The translations under genes and the position numbers were made by a program. The notes under the pieces were generated by a model. That model ran no database searches. It saw nothing but the letters and a program-made list of their open reading frames with translations, and was not told the origin of the DNA. This document shows, one piece after another, positions 45,260-60,000 of a DNA stretch of 64,000 nucleotides. How positions within the stretch are numbered: the stretch's first letter is position 1; each line of letters starts with the position of its first letter. The DNA is from Valencia hispanica. Its lineage: Eukaryota; Chordata; Actinopteri; Cyprinodontiformes; Valenciidae. The stretch covers positions 10,804,649 through 10,868,648 of the forward strand of contig OY747721.1 in NCBI GenBank assembly GCA_963556495.2, in the 5' to 3' direction.

Positions 45260-47170
45260 ATGCAGTCGTGTGCCAGGTGTGGGTTTGTGGTCTACCCAGC
45301 AGAAAAGATCAACTGCATAGACCAGGTAATGTAAATTTGACTAAAACGTGTACGATTTTATGTTAGAGAGTTATTGTGGAGCTACCATAACCTCTTCAAA
45401 TTGAGCCAACAATGTTAAAAAAAGAATTAATATAAGCTCTATTTATACAAGATTAAACAGAATTTAACTCAATGCAATCCGCTGTGTTTCCTTAGATAGA
45501 AAACATTTAAACTGATTGGAATGTATGTATGATTGAGTTGAAATGACCTGTAAAGTGCCTTGAGATGACAAGTGTTGTTAATTGGTGCCATATAAATAAA
45601 CTGAACTGAAACTGAGCTTATAAAAAAACAAACATAAAATTGTGTATTAGCAAATCTAAGCCTATTTAACATACATAAAGGAACTAGTGACCAAACAAAG
45701 CTTGATGTGGGAACAGATAGATTTTATGGAATCAAGCAGCTGCCTGTTAACTTAAAATTAAAAACACAACAACTTTTATTGATTCCCAACAATGTGTATT
45801 TTTTTCTTTACAGGGTTTCTTTGACATTTAATGGTTTTCCCACCTAAATACAACAATAACATTATTTCAACAAGTCAAAATCTGGGTTTTATGCTGTCAG
45901 GGCAGAAATCGGGTACTTTTACAAACATTTTCTCAAACATGGTGACCAAGTTTGTTCAGTTAGAGAAGACACTAGAAGGAGCCCTATCATTCTTTAGCCT
46001 GCCATTTTGAACTGTACAAGAACCTGATACATGTGAAACAGGAAATGATAAGGTGTTAAAATTATGCTTTACTGTTAATGTTAATGTTTGTGATTTGTGT
46101 TTAGAATTTTTTTTCAAATTATAGAACCATTTCATTTATTCAAGCTAAAATCAGCCTTTTACCTGCTAAGTAGCTAGTTAATGCAAGCTAGAACTAGCTC
46201 TAATCAACATTGACACTTTGTAAATGTTGAAAAAGGTATTTCCCCCCCAATATTTTAGTCTTTTTTGGCTTTGATATCTATATGATATGCTAAGGTTGAG
46301 TACTTAAGTTAAAAGTAGCGTTTTAGCTGTTAAGTAGTTAGCACAAGCTAGTGACAGCTATGCTCTACATTCACACAGAACAATTGTATTACTATTGGTG
46401 AGGTTATGTCGAGGTTATGGGCTATTCTTTTGACACTATTTGGTTTTCTTTAAGATCAAAAAATATTTTGATGTAGAAAAGGCCCAGAGTAAAAAAAAAA
46501 AAGTCTGTAAACTTACTTACTGTCATGCAGTCACTATAACAATCTAAATACTATGTTTTTATGTTTTTTTTTTTTTGGGGGGGGGGGGTAGTCAATGTTT
46601 TACTGATATTTTTCATTTTGATTGCTGCTTTGTTTAAATAAATAAAGAGATGCTGGAATTTGTGCCATGTGGGTATTATATCATTGTCAAAATGATCTGC
46701 TCAAGCTTCTGAAACAATATTTTTCTTCTTTTAATACATTCAACTGAACACATGTTTCCACAGAACTGATAAAATAATGCAATTTGTTTCTTCTTTTGCC
46801 AGAACTGGCACAAAACGTGTTTTCATTGCGATGTCTGCAAAATGATCCTCACTCCTAATAACTTTGTCAGCCACAAGAAGAGGCCGTATTGCTCTGTGTA
46901 AGTGCTATATCATTCAACAGTAGATCAAGAAATTTTATTGAATTGAAAGTACTTTATATAGTGTGATAATATGATCTTTGTTTTTAAAGCAGAAGTTTTG
47001 ACATATCAGTAAAATAAATTGAATCAGTACTGTTCTTGAGCTTTTTTTCTTTTTGCACATTTTTCTATTTCATGCTTTCCAGGCACAATCCAAGGAACAA
47101 CACGTTCACAAGCGTTTACGAGACCCCCATCAACATCAACGCAAAGAAGCAAAGCAAGGCGAGCAGTGAG
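45260..47170 (+). CDS. nrap: nrap exons 1-3: LIM domain
   Basis: ATG at 45260, then MQSCARCGFVVYPAEKINCI. The zinc ligands are Cys4 and Cys7 (CARC), His25 and Cys28 (WHKTC), Cys31 and Cys34 (CDVC), and a final CxxH formed across the junction of exons 2 and 3 (YCSV|H). This is a single two-finger LIM domain, known in NRAP to bind partners such as talin and alpha-actinin. Exon 3 continues with NPRNNTFTSVYETPININAK, which strongly marks NRAP. The ATG is the first in frame after an in-frame-poor leader. Confidence 0.95.
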
Positions 47171-47868
47171 GTATGGGATGACGTAATTGTGCAGCATACA
47201 TTCAATTCAAGAGGCTCTGACCTCCTACTGTGCCAGTATCAATTGTTGACAGATGACATAAGCCATCATGGAATGCTGCAAGTAAAATATTTCTTCTGAT
47301 TTGTCATGTCGAGCTGTAATTTAGGGACTATATTCATAGAGTACATAGTAGTATTAATCTAAATAAATTGATATGACTGTTATGATACTTTACCTTCAAA
47401 ACTTAAAATGTTGTTATTTCTACCCTTTAAAAAAACCCTCATATATGATTTAAGATACTCTTAACTCCAAAATATAACATTAAAAAGGCAGCAACCTGAT
47501 CCATGTGTATTTCTTATTGTATGATCAAAAATGGTTGGAAAGTATAAAGGTGGACAGCAGTACTAAGTTCTAGGTGATAGCAGAGGTTTGGAATGAGAAG
47601 TGTGCCTCCAGTTATTTCTGTATCTCTGACAGAGGCAAGACTACCCTCCCTCGGCTGGGCCACGTTATGCCTCAGGTGGCTAAAAATACACTTCAGGAAA
47701 ACAGCCTCTCATCCCTGCCTTTCCTCTACAAGGCCACCTGTCTCTGTCAGTCTGAGTCTGTCTGTGTCTAAAGGTTCAAGCAACCCTCCTGTGCTTATGT
47801 TTGCAATTGGCACGCAAGCTTTTTAGCTGTTACTGTAAGCCAGCAGAGAGATGTGGGACTTAACATGT

Positions 47869-47906
<38 letters not shown>

Positions 47907-50900
47907 CAGATGTGACATCAGGCTATGTTGATACACCTTTTTTCTATTCTGAATAAAGTAAATATATGTATTTTCCTGTTTCACTAGTTATTAGCAAGTT
48001 TTTTTTAGATAGCTGTAACTCATTCTACGAATTTACACAGAGTGAAATAGACTTCATTAGCAGGCCTTGCACAGTGATGCTTGAGAGCAGCCAAGTCTCT
48101 TATCCTTTGCAATACAGCAGTTCTAATATTAGTTTAGGACATGTTTACTGCTAAAGGATAAATATCAAACACGGCAGGATAAGCGTTTTATCCAGGATCT
48201 TTCATGGAAGGTCATATTTCATCTTAATTGGTACTTGGGAGTTAATAATAACAGCCCGCTTCTGCTGTATTTTTATCATGAGCTCAGGTTCTCTTAACGT
48301 TATAATAGAGGGACACTGTTTGTTAAAAACTAGAGCAACCTCCACAATTAATGGCACCACTCGTAAAGATGTATAAAAAAATTATCTTTAATTTCAGATT
48401 CATGATGAAGCATTTTGTTTTTCTAAAAGAAAAATTCCACCCTTTAAACCTTTTCATGTTCTAACCACAAACCTCAATGCAGTTGAATTGGATTTTATGT
48501 GATAGACCAAAAAAAGTAGTGTATAAATATTATGTGGATTGAAAAACATATTGGCTTTTCAGAACTTTTAAAAAGTGTGGTGTACATTTGTATTCTGGCA
48601 ACCTGAATTGATCGTTCATGAAAAAAACCTTCAGCTTCGCTTAGCTGCACCTACTTTGGGGTACTTCTCTACCAGCTTTGCACAGTTAGAGTCTGAAATT
48701 TCTGCTAATTCTTTGCAAAATACCTTAGCTTAAGATCAGCCAGATTGGATGGCGAGCATACAGTATATGCACATTACTTTTTTTTTTTACTGAATATGCT
48801 TTGATCTAAAGCACTAGTGTGTTTATAATCTACCTGTTGGAAGGTGAATCTCCATCACAGTCTCATGTTTTCAGCAGCCTCTAACAAGTCTTCCAGTATT
48901 GCCCCATATTTAGCTGCAAACACTGCAACCATCTTCCAATCAACTCTGAAAAAGTCCCTGCTGAAGATCCCCACAACATGACACTGCCAACACCATATTG
49001 AATGGTGGGAGTGATGTGTTCAGTAGAAGTTTTCAACTACATATAGGATTTTGCATCAAGGCCAAAACGTTCTGTTTCGTTCTACTCAGACCAGAGCATC
49101 TTCCTTGTGTCTATAACGCTGTTAGATGTATTAGAGTAATAGGTCAATACAAATGAACATTACACTATCACATAAAAGGAATTGTTAGTGGTAAAAATAT
49201 TGGATTTTTAGTATGTTTTAGTATGATGATATGCTAATGCAATAGCATTTAATCAAAGACTTTTTACACATTTTTACCAGTGGTTCCCAAAATTGTTAAT
49301 GATGCTGTAAAACCAGCCAAGGCTGTAGCTGTTGTTTTTTCATACTGCTAATACAGTATTACTGTTGATTAGAAGCTTCCAGCTTATAAAAGGGATGCTG
49401 TGTCTCGTGTGTTTTTAAATGTCTGCTTGCTTTGGCTTAACGCTTATCGTTCATGTGCCACCTGTAGCAGAAGTATCGCGAAGATGGTGAACGGTTTATG
49501 TCCAGCTTCCACTGTGACATGAGATCCATGGAGTTGGAGAAGGCTCGCCTAGCCAGTCAGATGGTAAGCCAGGTGAGCTCCCTAGAGAGCAACTGGCCAG
49601 TTCATCCAAGTCAAAGGGAGTTTTAACACAAATTGGGAGGATTATTTATAAAAACACAATCTTTTGGGGTTTGATCATTTATTTAATCTACAGTAGGATG
49701 CAAACATTTAAAAATGTCTCCTTTTTTAAATTATTGTTCACACTCATTGTTACACATTTACATTCAGACTGCTTGGAGGAGGTCTACTAGGTTTATAAAA
49801 AGTAGCTGTTTTGAAAACCAATCATCTGCCCTACTTTTAATAAGACCAAACACAAATTGTATTTTCTGAGTTTGACAAAAGTTCTTTTGAAATGGAAAGC
49901 TGGGAAAACATCATAATGTTTGTTATAAATGTTAAAGGTTTTAGGTCTAATGTAGTAAAGTGATTGCAAAAGTTGGGGCCAGGACTTAAATGTGGGTTGC
50001 AAATGACCAATGTAGGGTCTTGGTATCCTTTCCAGAAACTAAATGACGAAAACGGTAAAGGTGAAAACATATAAATAGTTATAAAGTATCCTACATATCG
50101 GCTATAAATGTTACAACAGATAAAAACACCATTCAGAAATGGATAAGACACAATAGGTTGGTGGTTGAAATGTTTGTGTGGCCTGCTTGCAAACTTAACT
50201 GATCGTTGGAGTAAATGTGTGTGTCAACAGTAGAAAAGTGTGGGGAGCACTAGGTTAGTAGACCCTTGAATAAAATAACTTAAATATGAATTAGCATAAT
50301 ATTCAAAGTTCTTTTTTGATCACTCATCCAAAAGAGAAACAATGAAAACCAAATTTAACACAAAAAAGAGGTCACACACAACATGCATCTGAGGGATCCA
50401 GGCGTGCATTGATCAGAGTTACATTGGATTTTGATTTAGCAAGATGCTAAATTTGCATTATAAAAAAAAAATCACCTGATCTAAATTATTCTTGCCATTT
50501 TAAACAGGCCTTTCAGTCTCAATCTGAGTTCTCACAGCAGCAGACCTGGTATTCAGGGATGGTGACCAACCAGGAGATAGTGACAATGTCCCAGGCACAG
50601 AAAACCATCAGTGATGTAAGTGTTTACAATTACTTACCTTTAAATAAACATGAAATTGTAGTTTATTTAAGAAAAGAATAGTGTTTATAATTGTCAAGAT
50701 TGTTAGTGTTTAATTTTGTGTTCTTATTTTAGGTCAAATATAAAGAAGAATATGAAGAGTCAAAAGGAAAAGGCAGCTTCCCCGCAATGATCACACCAGG
50801 TTACCAAGCTACAAAGAATGCCAATGCTTTGGCCAGTAATGTAAGCTGAAATGATCTATTTTTGTAGATTTGATACAATTGTGTGAAGGGACACTAAGAC

Positions 50901-53900
50901 AAATCCAAGATGGCAAAATTATGTGATGCTTCTCCTTTTTTTCTAGCTGGAATATAAAAAAGGGCATGAAGAAAGAGTTTCGAAGTACACAACATTTGTT
51001 GATCCTCCAGAAGTGCTTCTGGCCAAGAAACAGGCACAGATTGTTAGTGATGTAAGATTTTAATTGACTGTTTCATTTTGACCATATCAACCAGAAGATG
51101 ATCTCCTTCAGGAAGGTCAGTCGAACAAAGCCAAAACACTGTTGTTTTTCCTTTCAGTATGCATACACAGAGGAATATGAACAGCAGAGGGGGAAAGGCA
51201 GTTTCCCCGCACATCTTACTCCTGGATACAAGATTTCAAAGAGGGCCGCAGAGCAGGCCAGTGATGTAAGTGTCAAAATGAAAACAAAAAACAACGTTTT
51301 TGTATGAATTCTATACACAGTAACAGAGTGTCAATTATTAACCAATCACATCACATTCCTATAGATTAAGTATCGACAGATGTACGAGCAAGAGATAAAG
51401 GGTAAAGCCAGTTCGGAAGCTGCAGCCGCTGAGTTGGTTCACGCAAGAGAAAATGCAGAAAACTTCAGCCAGGTATGTACATTATTTGCTCTTTTTCATG
51501 AGCTTAGATTTTCTACCTTAAAATCAGTATAAAAATCCAAGACACACAAATATAAACCATTTAAAAACAGGAGTTTGCTTTACTTAAAAGCCTGTGTGCA
51601 AGTAAATGCAATGAGCTAAAGATTCTTGGAAGGCACTTTAAATAATATTAATTTAAAGTACATATACTAAAGATTTACAGCATTTTCTTGTAAGTTGTGT
51701 TTGAATTTGTAGCTCATGATAGTGATGCTCTTTTCAAATCATGGCTGAAGTTAGGACATACATACAAAAACCGCGGTGAAGTTAGTTTTAAGTTGGATAT
51801 TCGACGGACATTCGTTTCCTTAAAGCGGAGACTCCCTCCGACGTCTCACCGACAACTGCTCTCACGAAGCAGATACATCGCAGCTGAGATCTCCTGACAA
51901 AGTAACGCCCAAATATTGATGCGTTGTTGCTCGACACCTGAGATACACGACACACCGATTGATTGATAAAAAAAAAATCATATGTAATATTTCTTATTAA
52001 TTTTTTACTGTAATAGTGAGGGGTCTTCTTCAATAGCTTCCAGGTCATGTGACTGAGTGACACCAAATAAATCTTAAAATGTATTACTACATCTAAATAA
52101 CCAGACACAACAATTTATTTCTGATTTGAATGCAAATAATATTTTATATTAATATTTTACTGTAATATTTCAGGTTTTCTTTCAATAGCTTCCAGGTCAT
52201 GTGACTGAGTGAAAACAAATCAACCTTAAAAACTACATCTAAACAACCAGACACACCAATGAGTCCGATTACTCCAAAAAGCTCGATTTAGCTGTGCATG
52301 TAAACGTACTGACTGTCATTTCTGCCACCTTTTTAACCATATTTTTTTTAAATTAGCGAGTCATTCAGAGGTTGTGTACAACAGTGCAGAAGTAAATGGA
52401 AGCAGCTGGAAGTCTCTCTTTTTTTTAGAAATGATTGGTTCTAATTCAGCGGATCTGAGAGCACAACAGGCACACAAAAAGTTGATGTCAAAATGTTATT
52501 CCAAAGACACCATCTACCTCTCACCTGAATCTCTGAGTTCTTTTACAGTTGGTTATCTTACAATGACATGACGCTTGGAGCTAATGATGCATTACATTTG
52601 TAGTCGGAAATTCTGACATCCCGAAGTCAGACTTCCGACTTGGAATGTCTGAGATTTTTTCTTGCGCCAACTTCCAGTTTCAATATTGCTGCCCCTTGCA
52701 TCAACAATAGTAGATGTGGTGACACACTAGTAAGAGTGCGTCTAAACATATTAGATGTTGAGCCTGCAACTCTAAACATAACAAAATAAAAGTGGTCTTT
52801 GCATATAGAAAATATGGCCTAAAAAGGTGTTTGTAAGAGGTACTACCAATAATGGCAACCTTGGTGTCGCCATATTGAAATCCTGACTTCTCTTACTACA
52901 TCAATAGGAACTTTGTTTACACTGGTGTGATGTCAAACCCAGCTCCATGTGAAAACGTGCGCTTTATGTGCGAACATGCAGGGTAAGTGTAGTTATTGAT
53001 TTGTTTAAGCAGACATTTTGTACTGACAGAGATAACATAAAAGGTAAAATCACAGTAAAACATCGTCTTTTCTTACAAACAACAACCACCGATGCCTCGA
53101 CGGTCTGGCTGCTCACTCCCCTGAGGCTAAATGTCATTGCTGTGCCACAAACAGTGGTCAATTAGCTTTAGGTTGTTCTCTGTGTTGAAGCCAAGATTCA
53201 ATTTGTTTCATAATCTTGGGAGCTAAAACCAGCGTCTGAGGTCTGCCCTGTAAACGTTTACTAATTTCTGCATGGCAAGATTAAAAAATCAATTTGCTGT
53301 TCACAACAATATTCAGTTGCGCTCTGTGGTTCCAGATGATACATCATCTATATATGGTTGTAAGTTTCAGTTTGAGAGATGTGACTCCAAAGGTTCTTTT
53401 TGTGTTAAAAAAATGGATTTTAAAATGAGTCATCTGCTTTTGAAAAATTGGAAAAAGCTTATTGTGATTTAAGTTTCATTCTTTCAAGACTTTATGTTTT
53501 GTGGTTCCAAAATGATGATATTCACACTTTAAAAATAGCAAATGGATCAAATGTTTTATTTTCAGATTGCCTACACCGAAGAATATGAGCAGCAACGAGG
53601 TAAAGGAAGTTTCCCTGCCATGATCACCCCTGGTTACCATCTAGCTAAGAAGGCTCAGGAAATTGCGAGCAATGTGAGTATCAACCTGAAAAGTGTACAA
53701 CCCGTTGTAAAAGCTGGAGACAACACAAAGAGAGACAATCACGAGAGAAGTTTAGTCTAACAAAAAGATGCATAGCTTGTCTGGATGCTTCAAGGTCTTG
53801 TCTGAACATTTGAAATGTGAGCTGTTAAAAAAGGAAGCCCGCGTCATTTGTGTTTGCCATGTGAGCTTATGCCAAAAACATATCCGAGCACAGTGTGAAA

Positions 53901-53995
53901 GCTTTGGTCTCGTTCATCATCAGGGCTTGTCATTACTGTCCAGAACAGATGAGGGACAACAATCAGAGCACTTACCCCCTGTCAAAATGAGTTAT

Positions 53996-54043
<48 letters not shown>

Positions 54044-57000
54044 CATCCATTATTCTCTCTGTAGCTAAAATACAAGAAGGACCTAAACAAGATGAAGGGA
54101 ACATCTCACTTCCATAGTCTGACCTCTGAAGACAATCTGACATTGAAGAATGCACGAAAAATTAACAAGATGGTCAGCGAGGTAAGTTAAGTAAAGCATT
54201 CATCCAGCTCACTTGCATTATGCTGTTTTCAAATTTAGCAAGAAGTAAGCAAGTAAGACATTACCTGGGGAGAAAACAACAGAGAGTCTGATTCTCACAC
54301 AAACGTTAGAAATTGTGTGTGTGCATGTGTGAAGCATCAGGTTTAATGTGTCAGTTTCCAACAAAATGAAGCCCCCAAACCTTCATCTCTGGCCTGTGTT
54401 TTAAGGCTGCAGCTTTCATCCAAGGCCACGAGACACCCCATCAAACCTTTTTATACTCTGCCTCATCCCGAAAGCATCTGTCCTGACCCCAGTAAACATG
54501 CTGTCAGGCTGAGCCATTCATAGAACTTAATACTGTCATTGTTATTTTTACTACCTCTAAGATTAAACCCATGCCAGAGATATATTTAGTATCCAACATC
54601 AAGAAATTCTTTAGCATCTCATCAAATGAAAACAAATATGAGGAAAAAGAAAAAAAAATTAAAACCTAGATCTTTATTTTTGCAGGTGGAGTATAAGAAA
54701 GACTTGGAGAACACCAAAGGCCACAGCATTAACTTCTGTGAGACTCCACAGTTTCGAAACGCTGCCAAAATTGCTCAGTTTACCAGTGATGTAAGTCTAA
54801 AAAGAAATGTTAACAGACAAGCACACCTGTATTTATTTACTTTTTTCATGGAGGCTACATAATCATTAACATACATACATTAATCCATGTTGTGGCTATA
54901 TTTGATTCCTTGATATCTACTTTTTGCTACATCTTAATAGAACAAATATAAAGAAAAATACACCAGTGATCTGAAGGGCCACTATGAAGACTCAGGATTT
55001 GATAAGAAGACTTTGCACGCCATGAAAGCTAGGAAGCTGGCAAGTAATGTAAGTCATGACCTTGAAATTATCTCTGCTATGTAGGGTTTTTTTTGTTTTT
55101 TTTTAATGAGTGTTAGTGGCAGTTTTTTATTATAAGCAATCTTCCATCTTTAAATGACCCGAAGATCTTTAAAGTTGCTTTAACATAGTGGGTTGTTTGC
55201 CAAACATGAAGAAATGTGCTTATTTAGCAAAACATTAAATCATGTCTCATGTATGTCTGTCACTAATGATCCACCCGTGTTACACAAATAACAAGTTACT
55301 ATACTAAGTAATGTTTTGCCTCGGTATCAGGTCTAGTTTTTTTTTTTTCTGTGCTGAACGATCATCCGACCATCTAGACCTCCATTCCATTCCACCTTTA
55401 TTTATAGAGCACTTCAAAAACAACACAGCTGACCAAAGTAGTGTACGCAAACAGCCATAATTAACATGAGAATTAACATACAATTAAAATAACAATACTA
55501 ATACAAAAAAATGAATGAATTATTTAATTAATATAAAAATGATTACATTTTAAGTGAAGCTTTAAAAACATGGAGCAATTTAGTCTGCCTGATATGTAGG
55601 GGTAAATCAGTTCAACGGGTTGGGGCAGCAACTGAAAACGCACGGCCCCCTCTCAGCTTCCTCTTAGTCTTTGGAACAGTTAACAACAACAGATCTACTG
55701 ATCTAAGAGAGAGGGAGGGAGCTTACAGCTGCGGCAAATCATAGAGATTCAGTGGAGCAAGACATTTAAAAACAAAAAAAAATTACTTTAAGATCTATTC
55801 TAATATGGACTGGAAGTCAGTGAAGAGATGCCAAAATCAGGGTGATATGGTCTCCCTCATTAGGACCAGTTAAGAGTCGAGCCACAGCATTCAAGACCAA
55901 GTGAAGTTGAGAAAGAGACTTCTGACTGAGCTCGACATAAGGTGCATTACCGTAGTCTAAATGAGTTGTGATAAAAAGGTATTAAAATCTCAAAATCATG
56001 CAGTGAGAGAAAAGGTTTAACATTTGCCAGTTGCCTCAAGTGAAAAAGAGCATCAAGTTGGCCTCAAGCTTAAGGCTATAATCCAGCCTGACCCCAAGAT
56101 TTGTTGTTTGAAGTTTCACAAATTCACTTAAGGTGCCCAGGTCAACATGAAGCTTAGACCTGTCACAAGGCCCAAACAACACTTCCATCTTTTATTCATT
56201 AAAGTGCAGAAAATTAAGAGCCATCCAGGCCCTGATTTCTGCAATGGACTTCAGTAGGTGGTTGGCAGAATAAGCATTTTGCTGGTTCAGTGAGAGGTTT
56301 GCCTTTCAGTGTAAAAATGTAAGGTAATGTCGTATTTCCTAGGAATTGAACCAAGGGGAAGTACTTCCCATATGATAGATGCTGGAGAAGACTCAGCAGA
56401 TCCAATCTGGAAACAGAAACTTATATTTGTTAGATAAGACCTGAACCACTGTATGTACCCTGTGTCGCAATCCAGATCTCCAGACAATACAGGAGAATCT
56501 GATGGTCCACTATCAAAGGCTGCTGTCAGGTCCAATAGAACCAAAACAACAAAGTGACCACTATCTGTGGTTAACAATACTTCATTTAAAATCCTTAACA
56601 GTGCAGACTGTGTGCTGACAGTTTTAAAAAACAGATTGGAACACCTCAAAGATGAAGACCTGAAAGATAAATTGTTTGCAGAGTCAATGAATGCACACTA
56701 ATGGTCAAATAAGTATTTGTTAAAACAATCAGAAAGTAAGTAGGTCAGACAGCCAATATGAGCATTCTGCCTTCATCAGCGTAGATGGAGTGTCTACATA
56801 ATGTAGCATGAGATTAAGAAATGGTAAATGGCCGGCATTTCTATAGCACATTATCAAGTCTGCGGACTCCAAAGCGCTTTACACATAAACAGTCATTTAC
56901 CCATTAACACGCTGATGGTGTTAAGTTGCATACCCCTGCCCTGAGGTAGTCTGACAGAAGCAAGGCTGTCATTCAATCAGTGCCACCGGCCCCTCTGATC

Positions 57001-60000
57001 ACCACCAGGAAGCAAGGAGGGTGAAGTGTCCAAAGACACAATGACATACAGAGAGAATATGGAATCAAACTGGCAACCCACCAGTTACTAGACAAATCCT
57101 ACACCCCTGAGCACACCCGTCATCATTGTGATGTGCATAGATTTTGTAGCGGCAGCGGTTATATGTCATATTTGACTTGCAGCTCTAATGCCTTCAAATT
57201 TTTAAAGATTTTTTTTTCTTTTTGTAAAGATGAAGATGTTATTTTCTTAGATGTTTTATAATGGTATATTTAGTTTCCATACTAACGTAGAACAATCACT
57301 TTCTTTTCCCAGATTGCTTATAAACAAGGCCAGGAGCAGGAGCAGGATGACTATAACTACCCAGCCACTCTCACACCAGGCTACCAAAGCCAAAGAAGGC
57401 TGGACCCTCTTAAGGATGTAAGTTTGTCCAAACAAATTGAAGTTCAAATTTATCACAGGCTTCCTATGCAGTCAAGGGAAGACTGGAAAAGTCCTCAACT
57501 TGATTAAATTATTTTTAAAGTTTGGGTGCCTCTTTGGTCACTGAAGGCGCTATATAAATAAAGAATCAGGCAGGGTAAGTCCATCACAGGGCTTGAATTT
57601 AGATTACTTTATTTATTTCAAGTTTTTTCCACCTCATTGATTATTTAGATGAATAATTAAAAAGGAATTTGGAAATGTAGTTAATAATTGGGTCTGGTAT
57701 AGATACCAAGCAAATTATTTTGTAGGAACCCCTCTATTATGATACTACTACCTAATGCTTCTGAAATGTCACTATGCAGAAGAACTACAAGCAACATATC
57801 GACCAGGTCAAGTACAAGTCAGTAACGGACACACCTGAGATTGTTTTAGCTAAGAAAAATGCTCAGCTTGTCAGCAATGTAAGTACACACTAAGCAGGGA
57901 CTGATAATGAGCACTTTTACTAATTTTCCACCAAGTTGTATGCATGAGCACTGAATTCATTTTGGAGTTGTGTGAAATTCATGTGCCCCCCCCTTCATCC
58001 AGTTAAATTATAAAGCAGGCTATGAAAAGACGAAGCACCAATACACTTTATCTCAGGATCTACCCCAAATCCAGCAAGCTAAAGCCAACGCAGCTTTGTG
58101 CAGTGACGTAAGTTTACACTGTTCTTAGTTTTGCAATCACAAGACATTAACACATTTGTTTGCATGCAAAGTCCCATCACATCTTCCTTTTTTCAAGTTG
58201 ATATTTTTAAATTCTAGATTAAATACAAAGAAGAGTGGGAGAAGACCAAGTCCAAATCTTGTGAAACTGGCGTGGATGATCTGAGCGTAAGAGCTGCCAA
58301 AGCTTCAAGAGACCTAGCCAGTGATGTAAGTAGACAAAATCTCTTTTCCTATGAGACATAGGGAATCTACTGACATCTAAACAACAAAAAGAAACCCAAG
58401 TGGAATCAATCTATTGTAATAGCTTGTGAACTTAATTAATTGGGATGACCATCTGTTTTAGATTAAATACAAAGAATACTACATGAAAAACAAGGAAAAG
58501 GCAGTCGGGGTGAACATGAGCGATTCCAAGACTCTGCACTCTCTTCAAGTAGCCAAGATGAGCAGTGATGTAAGTGAAATTGCCCCAGAGGTTTCAGAAT
58601 ACATATTGTAAATATACAGGTGAAATATGTCTTTTGTTAATTTCAATGTCAATTTTATCCATAGAGCACACTTAAAGACAACAAAAATTGTCCAAAGTGC
58701 TGCACAATTTCACCAAACAAACAATAAATTAGAATAGAGTAAACAGAGATTTAGAGATTTAGTTGGAAATATCTGCAGAATCCAAGATCATCAGTTCGAA
58801 CGATTGTAGATAAGTACAAGTTATTCAGAACATTTCTACAGTTTGGAAGAAGACCAAAAATTCCCCTCAGATTAAAGAAAGTTTGAAATGATCAGGAACA
58901 ACTAAGCTTCAAGTCTGGCTGAAAGGGTGCCAACTAAAAAGAAGTCACTGTTCCAAAATTGTCACCTTCAATCTTGACTGAAATTTGCAGTGTCCCCCAC
59001 AAACAAGCCAAATATCATTTTGTAGAAATGTTTATAGTCCAACAAAACAGCGATGATGAGAAGTATGCTTGGAGGAGCCAAAAGTCCTCAATATCATATA
59101 CCAATTGTCAAGCACAGTGGAGGTAGCTTCATGCTGTGGGGCTGTCTTGATGCAAGGTTGCTTTTGTGTTTCACAAAGTGGGTGGAACAATAAAGAATGA
59201 ACATTATCTCCAAATTCTTAAATTACACAACAAATCGACCAGTAGATGGGTAAAACGTGGACCCAGTCGGGTTTTCCAATCAAGTAAATATCCTGAATAC
59301 ACATCAAAACTGTTGTGGAAACAGATGCTTAAAAGCTAAATGCAGGCCAGGAAACCAAGCACTTATAATGAGCTCATTCAATTTGCCAAAAAAGTACTTA
59401 AATGCCCTATCAGAATTATGCAAGATGTTTGTTGAGTGGAAAAAACTGCAGTTCTCTAAGAGACATTTAACCAATATGTGTATGTATATAACTAAACTTT
59501 TAATCACTGAAGTTGTTTGTGTATTATCATTCCAGCATGGAAAAAAAAACGGTTCAATTTAATCAGCAAAAGTCCAAAATTTATGGCATCTACAACCACC
59601 ATGAGGGCATGTAAACTTTTGATTGGAGCTGTGCCTGCAGTGTGCATCAGATTGAACAATTTTATAGTTTTTGCCTCTTTAGATCGAGTACAAGAAAGGC
59701 TCTAAGGAGAATCAGGCCCATTACAGCCTTCCTCTGGACATGATCAACCTGTGTCATGCCAAGAAGGCTCAGGCCCTCGCCAGTGACCTGGACTATCGCA
59801 CAAAACTTCACGACTACACCATCATGTCTGACGACATCAAGGTCCAACAGGCCAAAAAGGCTTATTCCCTGCAGAGTGAGGTGAGAGAATAACCTCAGGA
59901 AAACAGTGTATGAAGCTGATGGTTTATTGAAAAGAATGAATAAATAATAAATATGTTTATTTGAGACATTCTTATTTTCCTGCAGAACCAGTATCGTTCA

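Noticed and set aside
47574..47826. Possible extra nrap exon between the LIM and exon 4
   Set aside because: No acceptor and donor pair in the needed phase, and no nebulin-like or LIM-like sequence.
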